Shown one piece after another: positions 7,380 to 12,679 of a DNA stretch of 12,679 nucleotides. The stretch is from Candidatus Sabulitectum sp. (lineage in GTDB: Bacteria > Fermentibacterota > Fermentibacteria > Fermentibacterales > JCC-6). The stretch's first letter is position 1; the number at the start of each line of letters is the position of its first letter. The notes beneath the pieces were generated by a model. That model was not told the origin of the DNA. It was given only the letters and a program-made list of their open reading frames with translations, and searched no databases. Position numbers and translations under genes: made by a program. The stretch is from the NCBI GenBank assembly GCA_029934845.1, contig JAOZLN010000038.1, forward strand, positions 1-12,679, given 5' to 3'.

Positions 7380-7946
7380 CTAAACCTCAGCCATGAAGTG
7401 GCGCTCGATCATGATTCTCTTAAGCTCGAGTTTAAATATCTCGCGATCATGAAGTTCACTTGCAAGTTCCTGCTTTGCAGTCTCCAGTTCGGTCTTTTCA
7501 AGTCTGAAAGCTTTGAATGCCTTGCTGTATGCCTGCCTGGCAACCGCAAGCTCTTCCGGCTCTATCTGTTTCTTCTCTTCAGTACCCTCAAGAAGTTTCT
7601 TTGCGTTCTCAAATGCAACTCTGGCCTGTACAGCCTGCTCAGTTTCAGTCTTAACTTCTGCCCTGAACTGCTCGATCTCTTCAACACTGAAATCCATCTC
7701 AGACTTGATTCTTTCCTCGAGTTCATCTAAAACAGGAGTCAGGAACAGCTTCAGCTCATGAATGTAGTTTGCGTAACGAACCACAGTAAGGTTCAGCTTC
7801 TTCTCTTTACGAATATTGCTGATGGTGACAAGTTTCTCCTGCCAGCTGTGAAGCTGGTTCAAGCTGAATGCAAGTTCACGGCGAAGCTCGTTCTTGTCGT
7901 GAATATCGTTTTTAAGTCTTTTTTCAAGTGTGTTATGCTGATTCAC
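7380..7946 (-). CDS. Coiled-coil protein of unknown function
   Basis: The GTG at 7946 is chosen because a strong TAAGGAGA sits 6 bases upstream; the longer reading from a GTG at 7979 would place that site inside the gene. The product has 188 residues, no cysteine, no signal peptide and no membrane segment. It is rich in Glu, Lys, Leu and Ala, with heptad-like helices at ~5-50, 62-126 and 130-182, broken near Pro71 and Pro130. The shape recalls FliJ/YscO-like helical hairpins, but no flagellar or secretion genes are present and I do not claim that family. It leads a tight operon with the membrane metallopeptidase (7-base gap) and the glycosyltransferase, so it may be a cytoplasmic scaffold or adaptor for them. 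That role is inference. Confidence 0.85.
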   Translation of the reverse strand: MNQHNTLEKRLKNDIHDKNELRRELAFSLNQLHSWQEKLVTISNIRKEKKLNLTVVRYANYIHELKLFLTPVLDELEERIKSEMDFSVEEIEQFRAEVKTETEQAVQARVAFENAKKLLEGTEEKKQIEPEELAVARQAYSKAFKAFRLEKTELETAKQELASELHDREIFKLELKRIMIERHFMAEV

Positions 7947-7952
7947 AATATA

Positions 7953-7960
7953 TCTCCTTA
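7953..7960 (-). promoter_or_regulatory. Strong ribosome binding site fixing the coiled-coil gene start
   Basis: TAAGGAGA followed by TATATT and GTG on the minus strand. The spacing is ideal for the GTG at 7946 and rules against the earlier GTG at 7979. Confidence 0.8.
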
Positions 7961-8004
7961 TTACTTTAATATCATGCACTTATTAATTGCTTCTCGCAGG
8001 CGGG

Positions 8005-8033
8005 TTTATGCCACCAAAAGGCTCTTATGTCAA
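8005..8033 (-). promoter_or_regulatory. Sigma70-like promoter for the coiled-coil/mtfA/glycosyltransferase operon
   Basis: On the minus strand, TTGACA (8028-8033) is followed by 17 bases and CATAAA (8005-8010). The -35 is a perfect consensus match and the -10 matches at four of six positions. It lies 59 bases before the GTG at 7946 and just after the end of the CYTH gene. A small inverted repeat, CTCTT-GACAT-AAGAG (8022-8036), overlaps the -35 and could be an operator. Confidence 0.65.
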
Positions 8034-8056
8034 GAGTTATACATTCAGTAGAAAAA

Positions 8057-8584
8057 TCAGCTTCTTGTAGAATCATGTAAAAGCTGCAAATATCTGTAGC
8101 TTTTACTCAGTCCATTTCGGGGATTTAAGCCCAGTATCTGTGAAGCCCGGGAAACTTTTGATTCTGAATCTGACTCTATCTCAACATATTTCCCGAAGAA
8201 CAGACTGTCCAGACAAATGTGTACGTCTTCACCAAGTGACCAGATCTCACGGGTTTTTTCGTACTGAAACACCGGTGCATAACGAAGAGCCATCAGCATT
8301 GTATCTGCCTCGGAAAATGATGTCGAAAGCACTGTTTCATGCTCCTTCCTGATCTTCATTGCTCCTGGGTGCCCTGGTTCCTTTACTGTCAGGATCACTT
8401 CACTGCCAAATTTCCGGAGCCTTAAGAGTACCCCGGAGTCTTTGAGAGATCCATCAGGGTGATCATAAACTGTATTCCTTTCATCAGTAGCTTCGCAAAC
8501 CAATTCAGCACCGGCCTGCCGGAGATATTCCCTGATTTTCAGAAAACTCTTAACTGGGTATTTGAGTTCAACTTCGGTGTACAT
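8057..8584 (-). CDS. CYTH-domain protein (CyaB / thiamine triphosphatase-like)
   Basis: The 175-residue cytoplasmic protein covers a full CYTH triphosphate-tunnel domain. It starts with the ExExK signature (Glu4, Glu6, Lys8 in MYTEVELKYP). Other expected elements follow: DERNTVYDHPDGSL at 34-47, LLRLRKFG at 53-60, TVKEP at 66-70, KIRKEHE at 77-83, YEKTREIW at 108-115, LDSLFFGKYVEIES at 125-138 and a late SKSY at 160-163. Members hydrolyse or cyclise triphosphate substrates with a divalent metal: class IV adenylate cyclase CyaB, thiamine triphosphatase, or inorganic triphosphatase. The exact reaction cannot be read from sequence. AGGGGAG lies 6 bases before the ATG. It is on the same strand as the operon downstream but separated by 110 bases holding that operon's own promoter. 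Confidence 0.88.
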   Translation of the reverse strand: MYTEVELKYPVKSFLKIREYLRQAGAELVCEATDERNTVYDHPDGSLKDSGVLLRLRKFGSEVILTVKEPGHPGAMKIRKEHETVLSTSFSEADTMLMALRYAPVFQYEKTREIWSLGEDVHICLDSLFFGKYVEIESDSESKVSRASQILGLNPRNGLSKSYRYLQLLHDSTRS

Positions 8585-8609
8585 TGCAAGCTCCCCTTAA
8601 AGTCAGTAT

Positions 8610-8638
8610 TTGACCTGAGGCTTCTATTATTATAAATT
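8610..8638 (+). promoter_or_regulatory. Probable promoter of tRNA-Ser
   Basis: TTGACC (8610-8615) lies 17 bases before TAAATT (8633-8638) in an AT-rich stretch; TATAAA at 8631 is an alternative with 15-base spacing. The tRNA begins 13 bases after the -10. The region also holds the 5' leader of the divergent CYTH gene. Confidence 0.5.
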
Positions 8639-8651
8639 AGCGCACTACGGA

Positions 8652-8738
8652 GGAGGACTAGTCTAATTGGTAAGGCAGCGGATTTGAAATCCGCCGGGTT
8701 AATCACCCTTCGGGGTTCGACTCCCCGGTCCTCCGCCA
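8652..8738 (+). tRNA. tRNA-Ser (anticodon UGA)
   Basis: The 87-nt molecule folds as a class II cloverleaf. The acceptor stem GGAGGAC pairs with GTCCTCC (8728-8734). The D stem GTCT/AGGC has a TTGG-containing loop. The anticodon stem GCGGA/TCCGC holds loop TTTGAAA with anticodon TGA at 8685-8687. A long variable arm pairs GGGT with ACCC, and the T stem CGGGG/CCCCG holds TTCGACT. The discriminator base is G and the 3' CCA is encoded. The long variable arm and G73 agree with serine identity; it reads UCA codons. Confidence 0.97.
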
Positions 8739-8772
8739 TCCTTTCTTCCGTAAACACCTTTTCACCGTGTTC

Positions 8773-8790
8773 TTCTGCCGAAAAGCAGAA
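8773..8790 (+). other. Hairpin just before the GroES-like ribosome binding site
   Basis: TTCTGC and GCAGAA form a 6-bp stem around a CGAAAA loop. It ends directly at the AAGGAG of the next gene and has no T-run, so it is not a terminator. It could mark the processing boundary between tRNA and mRNA or modulate access to the ribosome binding site. It may be fortuitous. Confidence 0.3.
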
Positions 8791-8800
8791 AAGGAGTGAT

Positions 8801-9184
8801 ATGCCCGATTCCATATTTATTGGAGACAAGCAACTGATCGTTGCGGGAGATCGAATACTTGTCAGCCCTCCGGCAGCAGGTGAAAGAACGGATTCAGGGT
8901 TGTATGTACCTGATTCTGCCGTGGACAAAAGGAAAGTAATGGCAGGATGGGTAGAGGCTGTTGGCCCGGGCTACCCTGTTCCTGACCCAGGCAGTTCTTC
9001 TGACGAGCCATGGAAGTCGTCAGAGACCCCTGCTGTAAAGCACTACCCGCTTCAGGTGGAAAAGGGCGACTATGTACTCTACGTAAAAAGTGCAGCATGG
9101 GAAATTCGTCTGGACACGGGAAAGTTCTTTGTTGTTCCCTATTCCTCAGTTCTGGTCATACTTCGCACCCCGCTAGAGAACTGA
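8801..9184 (+). CDS. GroES-like co-chaperonin, DEPWK-insert subfamily
   Basis: The 127-residue protein aligns by eye with GroES/Cpn10: GDRILVSPP at 16-24, the mobile-loop region ERTDSGLYVP at 28-37, GWVEAVGPG at 49-57, KGDYVLY at 88-94 and VPYSSVLVILR at 112-122. It is about 30 residues longer than GroES because of an insert, PVPDPGSSSDEPWKSSETPAV (~59-79), where the roof loop would be. I recall similar DEPWK-containing co-chaperones in FCB bacteria alongside canonical GroES, so this is probably a second paralogue. AAGGAG lies 4 bases before the ATG, which rules out an in-frame ATG at 8684 inside the tRNA. No groEL is adjacent. It follows the tRNA by 62 bases with no visible promoter, so the two may share a transcript. 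Confidence 0.85.
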   Translation: MPDSIFIGDKQLIVAGDRILVSPPAAGERTDSGLYVPDSAVDKRKVMAGWVEAVGPGYPVPDPGSSSDEPWKSSETPAVKHYPLQVEKGDYVLYVKSAAWEIRLDTGKFFVVPYSSVLVILRTPLEN

Positions 9185-9192
9185 TTCGCCAG

Positions 9193-9666
9193 TTAAAAAA
9201 GTGTTGCCAGAAGACTTGTGTCTGCTATTCGCCAGTAACTGTTCTCCCATACCATCCGGAAAGAAATTGATGCACCGTTGAAGTACAAGAATACAACAGT
9301 GGCTTCTCTGCCCTCCATGTTAACCGATTCCTGCTGTATCTGCTCTTCCGGTTGAAGACATATCTCTCCCATGATCTTTCCGAAAATTTCCTGGTCACTG
9401 AGCCCCTGGAAATCAGAGATGGTAACACGCCCGCCGTATCTGTTGTAAAGAATACTTTCTGCAAGGGCAGGATCCAGCTCGACAAGTGCCCTGACCTGTT
9501 CAAAGAAACTTGTGAAGGTTCTGTACAGATCAGAGGTAAATATTTCTTCCAGAGCATATCCATCCTGATATGTGACCGCATCAAGAAGATCATAGGCAGT
9601 GTCCAGCGGAGAGGCATACACAACGGCTGTTATTGAAAATAGAAACGCAATAAACTTGATTCTCAT
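9193..9666 (-). CDS. Small exported protein, possibly NTF2-like
   Basis: The 157-residue product has a signal peptide (MRIKF, hydrophobic ~5-17, probable cleavage after VYA at residue 18). The mature domain opens with helices DTAYDLLDAVTYQDGYALEE and ends in strands containing ATVVFLYFNGASISFRMVWE and YWRIADTSLL. That helix-then-beta order, with a final Trp-containing strand, resembles NTF2/DUF4878-type export-associated domains. The match is by style only. TTAAGGAAAAA precedes the ATG. It is the last gene of the etfBA-PHP run, 46 bases after the PHP stop, and meets the GroES-like gene end to end. There is no lipobox and the function is unknown. Confidence 0.8.
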   Translation of the reverse strand: MRIKFIAFLFSITAVVYASPLDTAYDLLDAVTYQDGYALEEIFTSDLYRTFTSFFEQVRALVELDPALAESILYNRYGGRVTISDFQGLSDQEIFGKIMGEICLQPEEQIQQESVNMEGREATVVFLYFNGASISFRMVWENSYWRIADTSLLATLF

Positions 9667-9712
9667 TTTTTCCTTAACTAGCTGGTCCGGTATTAGTTAC
9701 AGTCATTATTTG

Positions 9713-10693
9713 TCAAATTTCCCGACGGCCCTCTGCTCGACCCTCTGCTATCCAGGTTCGCCCTTCCCGTTGAACTTCTATGTACACGGGCAATTCTATC
9801 GGACCAAGACAGTGAACGCCTTTATCAAGATCAACAAATTCCCGGGATGTTTTCCCCTGTTCCCTCAATACTACCCTGCCCGCCGCGGGAAGTTTCAGGT
9901 ACAACTGTCCATCATGCACAGCAGAGCGGTACCCGGAGGCATCCCCGGCAATAGCATTGCTTATGAAGCATCTACCATGCCTGAGGGCTTCGGTGAACTG
10001 AGAAGGCTCCCGAAAGGGTTTATCAAGAAGGATGTGAGTTCTTACTCTCTGAAAAAGCATCTTATAACCGAACACCTCTTTACCAAATATTCTGTGTGCG
10101 TGGGCATCAGCGCCACCCACAAGACATCCTCCGGTTTTAAACCACATGTCTATGGCTTCTTTCCGAGGACTCTTTACTTTCTTATCCGGAAAGTGGATTC
10201 TGCTCAATCCATTGAAAATGTTTACACGACGCTTCCAGTTGCTCATCCAGTTCCAGCCCTCTATGCCGCTCACCGGAACATCCGTTCCGAATCCCCATGG
10301 GAATTCTCCGTAAGTGGGGATAAGCGGTCTGACCTCCACCGGATGGGCAATAATTGCAATGCCGTTCATTGACAGAACATGATTCAGCTGGTCCAGAATA
10401 TGACCAACTGGTTTGATAGTATCCACACCGTACACAAGCAGATGACTTTTAAGATCTGTATGCTGCAGCTCTGTTCCCACAATTGACATCAGGTTACCGG
10501 TGAATTTACCGTGCCAGCCTTCGTCCATGAGGGTAAGATTTCTGTGATCGTTAAAGGCAATGTAATCCAGACCGGCTTCAATACCTGACCGAATTATTTC
10601 TTCCGGCTCTCCGTACCCGTCCGACCGTGTAGTGTGAACATGAAGAACCCCTGTGGCTGAGTACTTCTCGAAAACCACAGGGGATTCATTCAT
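9713..10693 (-). CDS. PHP-domain metal-dependent phosphoesterase (CehA/McbA-like)
   Basis: The 326-residue cytoplasmic protein has the PHP metal-site pattern in order: HVH (His18, His20) with Asp25, NDH (Asp49, His50), TELQH (Glu75), AHP (His117) and GGADAHAH (Asp196, His198). All are intact, so a trinuclear-metal phosphoesterase or related hydrolase activity is likely. Residues ~250-326 form a strand-rich tail as in CehA/McbA-type PHP proteins. The substrate is unknown; family members act on phosphate esters such as histidinol phosphate, nucleic acid ends or AMP. The ATG is 7 bases after the etfA stop with no clear ribosome binding site, so translation is probably coupled to etfA. The link to electron transfer is positional only. 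Confidence 0.9.
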   Translation of the reverse strand: MNESPVVFEKYSATGVLHVHTTRSDGYGEPEEIIRSGIEAGLDYIAFNDHRNLTLMDEGWHGKFTGNLMSIVGTELQHTDLKSHLLVYGVDTIKPVGHILDQLNHVLSMNGIAIIAHPVEVRPLIPTYGEFPWGFGTDVPVSGIEGWNWMSNWKRRVNIFNGLSRIHFPDKKVKSPRKEAIDMWFKTGGCLVGGADAHAHRIFGKEVFGYKMLFQRVRTHILLDKPFREPSQFTEALRHGRCFISNAIAGDASGYRSAVHDGQLYLKLPAAGRVVLREQGKTSREFVDLDKGVHCLGPIELPVYIEVQREGRTWIAEGRAEGRREI

Positions 10694-10700
10694 TTACTGA

Positions 10701-11897
10701 TTACTTTCTGCGTTTCTCTATCTCTTTAACAAGAGCGGGAATTATTTCAAACAGATCGCCGACAAAACCCTCTGTACAGAACTCGAAGATGTTTGCGTCA
10801 CGGTCTTTATTCACAGCGTAAATAACATCTGAAGACTGCATACCGACCCTGTGCTGTACCGCCCCGGAGATACCAACAGCAATGTAAGTGGTCGGCTGTA
10901 CCGTTTTTCCTGTCTGGCCAACCTGCCTGGGATACTCTATCCAGCCGTTGTCTACAGCTGCGCGACTGGCACCCACTGTTCCTCCAAGAAGATGCGCAAG
11001 ATCATGAAGCAGATCAAAATTCTCCGGGTTCTTCATTCCGCGTCCACCGGAAATAACGATCTCAGCCTCGGTAATATCTACTTCATCACCTGCAGTTGGA
11101 ATAAACTCAAGAACTTTTGATCTGTTCTTTATCATCTCGGCGGTTACTTCCAGATCAACAATTTTCCCTGTTCTGGCTGTATCCGGTTCCATTGGTTTCA
11201 TAACACCGGGACGAACTGTAGACATCTGAGGTCGTGTACGATCACAGACAATAGTAGCCATAATATTGCCGCCGAACACAGGCCTGGTCTGCATTAGCAT
11301 TCCGTTATCTGGATCGATCCGAAGCTCTGTACAGTCTGCAGTCAGACCAGTATCAAGGCTTTTGGATACCCGTGGCATTACATCCCGACCGGTAGTTGTT
11401 GCAGCGGCAAGAACTATTTCCGGCATGTATTTCTGTATAACATGGGTAAGAACATTGTTCCATGGCTCAGTTGAAAAATGTTCAAAACTGGCATGAACTG
11501 CCTTGATAACCTTGTCTGCTCCTGCTTGAATCAACTTCTCAGCTGAATCAGAAGCATCATCTGTTATAACAAGAACGGAAACTTCTTTTTCACCCGCAGA
11601 AAGCTTTCTGGCTTCTCCAAGAAGTTCATAGGTACTTCTGTCGGGTGAACCGTTCCTCATCTCACACAGCACAAGAATGCCTGAGTACTTTGCCAGTTCC
11701 TTTTTGTTGCCGCCGAATGAATGGTGAACAGCAAGAGATTCAAAGGGGCATGAGTCTACACAGATACTGCACAGCGTACAATCCTCTGAAACTACAGCCC
11801 TCTTAGCATCATTAATAGACAAGGCCATGACCGGGCATGTTTTTACACAAATACCACATCCTGTACAACTGTCTTTAATTTCAAGATATCCGCTCAT
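10701..11897 (-). CDS. etfA: Electron transfer flavoprotein alpha subunit with N-terminal 2[4Fe-4S] ferredoxin domain
   Basis: The start is the ATG one base after the etfB stop, with AGAGG upstream (398 residues); an earlier in-frame codon inside etfB would add 13 unlikely residues. Residues 1-60 are a bacterial ferredoxin domain with two complete CxxCxxCxxxCP motifs (Cys11/14/17/21 and Cys40/43/46/50). Then come the ETF alpha N-terminal domain (~65-260) and the C-terminal FAD-binding domain with GQTGKTVQPTTYIAVGISGA at 327-346. It pairs with EtfB to carry electrons between dehydrogenases and acceptors. Ferredoxin-fused EtfA proteins such as CarE of the caffeyl-CoA reductase complex occur in electron-bifurcating systems of anaerobes. 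The partner dehydrogenase is not in view. Confidence 0.95.
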   Translation of the reverse strand: MSGYLEIKDSCTGCGICVKTCPVMALSINDAKRAVVSEDCTLCSICVDSCPFESLAVHHSFGGNKKELAKYSGILVLCEMRNGSPDRSTYELLGEARKLSAGEKEVSVLVITDDASDSAEKLIQAGADKVIKAVHASFEHFSTEPWNNVLTHVIQKYMPEIVLAAATTTGRDVMPRVSKSLDTGLTADCTELRIDPDNGMLMQTRPVFGGNIMATIVCDRTRPQMSTVRPGVMKPMEPDTARTGKIVDLEVTAEMIKNRSKVLEFIPTAGDEVDITEAEIVISGGRGMKNPENFDLLHDLAHLLGGTVGASRAAVDNGWIEYPRQVGQTGKTVQPTTYIAVGISGAVQHRVGMQSSDVIYAVNKDRDANIFEFCTEGFVGDLFEIIPALVKEIEKRRK

Positions 11898-11898
11898 G

Positions 11899-12679
11899 CT
11901 AAACCTCTCTTCCTTCACCCAGAAGCAGGTCAGCAAGTTTTACCACAAGCTCTTCCGTACTGCCCTCATGGATCTGACCACCAGTGCGGGCCTCGGGGGT
12001 TGCTGTTACAACAACCTTTGTGGGAGAACCGTTCAACCCTGTTTCATCCTCGGTCAAAGCAAGGTCTGCAATCCCCCATACTGGTATCTGAGCTTTTCTT
12101 GATTTCATTTTTCCCCTGAGTGAAGGCACTCTGGGTACATTGGCATCCTTAAGAATTGTCAGTACCACAGGAAGCTCCGCTTGAACCACCTGGGTTCCCG
12201 TTTCCACATATCTCTCTGCTGTTATGGAATTCTTACTCAGCTCTCTGACCTTACCGATAAAGGTGATCTGTGGCCATTCCAGTGAAGCAGCCACGCTGGG
12301 TCCAGTCTGAGCGGTATCTCCATCAATAGCCTGCTTCCCGAAGAAAACAGCATCCACATCCCCAAGCTCTTTAACAGCCGCTGCCAGAGTATGACTGGTT
12401 GCCCATGTATCTGCACCGGCAAAAGCTCTGTCACTTATAAGAATAGCATCATCTGCACCCATAGAAATTGCTTCCCTCAACACCGATTCCGCCTGAGGGG
12501 GGCCCATTGTAATAACCGTGACCACTCCTCCAAGTTTATCACGCCACTTCATGGCCTCTTCCAGAGCATAGGTATCGAAGGGATTCATTATTGAAGGTAC
12601 ACCATCACGGATCAGGGTTCCCCTCTCTGGGTCTATCCTGACCTCTGCGGTATCCGGTACCTGCTTTACAGCAACAACG
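11899..12679 (-). CDS. etfB: Electron transfer flavoprotein beta subunit, 5' end cut by window edge
   Basis: The frame runs past the internal Met at 12588 to the window end; the visible N-terminus VVAVKQVPDTAEVRIDP is the usual EtfB start, so only about three residues are missing. 259 residues are visible. The motif GKQAIDGDTAQTGP (visible residues 114-127) is the nucleotide-binding signature of EtfB. This form is typical of ETFs whose beta subunit holds FAD for bifurcation rather than AMP, which is suggestive rather than proven. PRVPSLRGKMKSRKAQIPVW is the expected late conserved segment. It is the first visible gene of the operon, followed by etfA with a one-base gap. The promoter is outside the window. 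Confidence 0.95.
   Translation of the reverse strand, partial: VVAVKQVPDTAEVRIDPERGTLIRDGVPSIMNPFDTYALEEAMKWRDKLGGVVTVITMGPPQAESVLREAISMGADDAILISDRAFAGADTWATSHTLAAAVKELGDVDAVFFGKQAIDGDTAQTGPSVAASLEWPQITFIGKVRELSKNSITAERYVETGTQVVQAELPVVLTILKDANVPRVPSLRGKMKSRKAQIPVWGIADLALTEDETGLNGSPTKVVVTATPEARTGGQIHEGSTEELVVKLADLLLGEGREV

Noticed and set aside
8652..8738. Selenocysteine tRNA, suggested by the long variable arm
   Set aside because: The anticodon is TGA, not TCA. The acceptor stem is 7 bp and the D stem 4 bp, as in tRNA-Ser.
8684..8800. Longer start for the GroES-like protein inside the tRNA
   Set aside because: It would begin in the anticodon arm, while a good AAGGAG precedes the ATG at 8801, where the GroES homology begins.
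9179..9194. AACTG/CAGTT hairpin between the GroES-like and exported genes as terminator
   Set aside because: The stem is only 5 bp. The A/T run is on the wrong side for termination in either direction.
9675..9699. TAACTA/TAGTTA inverted repeat before the small exported gene
   Set aside because: It is a weak AT-rich 6-bp stem with a 13-base loop and is expected by chance.
9599..10372. 257-codon open frame on the plus strand
   Set aside because: It lies opposite the PHP gene, whose metal-site motifs are intact, so it is a complement shadow.
12391..12594. Small plus-strand frame over etfB
   Set aside because: EtfB homology covers the whole stretch on the minus strand and runs on to the window end.
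1..12679. CRISPR array, insertion sequence, phage or defence genes
   Set aside because: I found no spaced direct repeats, transposase motifs, integrase or terminal repeats on reading both strands.

Overview
The window reads as ordinary chromosomal DNA, densely packed with genes, from a Gram-negative bacterium. The best guess is the FCB superphylum, perhaps a Fermentibacterota-like candidate phylum. The signs are a secreted S8 protease with a FlgD-like/type A C-terminal module, a TPR-PEGA-AgmX/PglI cell-envelope protein, a Thermus-type PyrE, a GroES-like subfamily with a DEPWK insert, and a lipobox lipoprotein. The lineage call is inference from protein style only. I see no phage, insertion sequence, CRISPR array or plasmid function.

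Layout. Positions 1-2615 (minus strand) hold a transcription unit: an NTF2-like lipoprotein, a subtilisin-like exoprotease coupled to it by a TGATG overlap, and a small membrane protein that runs off the left edge. Positions 2616-2970 are a divergent intergenic region with a short palindrome and an unexplained 77-codon open frame that has no start codon. Positions 2971-4994 (plus) hold the TPR-PEGA-AgmX protein followed 35 bp later by pyrE, ending at a strong hairpin. Positions 5041-7946 (minus) hold a three-gene operon, read from the right: coiled-coil protein, membrane-anchored MtfA-type metallopeptidase, GT-C glycosyltransferase. A good sigma70-like promoter precedes it. Upstream of that, on the same strand, lies a CYTH-domain (CyaB/ThTPase-like) gene.

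Positions 8652-9184 (plus) hold tRNA-Ser(UGA) followed 62 bp later by a GroES-like gene. Positions 9193-12679 (minus) hold an operon running etfB, ferredoxin-fused etfA, PHP phosphoesterase, and a small exported protein. etfB is cut by the right edge.

How the genes work together. EtfB and the ferredoxin-fused EtfA form an electron-transfer flavoprotein of the type found with electron-bifurcating dehydrogenases, which suggests anaerobic metabolism. The 5041-7946 operon joins a membrane protease and a lipid-linked-sugar glycosyltransferase, so it probably works at the envelope. No clearly new multi-gene system is evident. The items most worth a second look are the start-less open frame at 2658-2891, the MtfA/coiled-coil/GT-C operon, the tRNA-groES linkage, and the PHP gene attached to etfBA.
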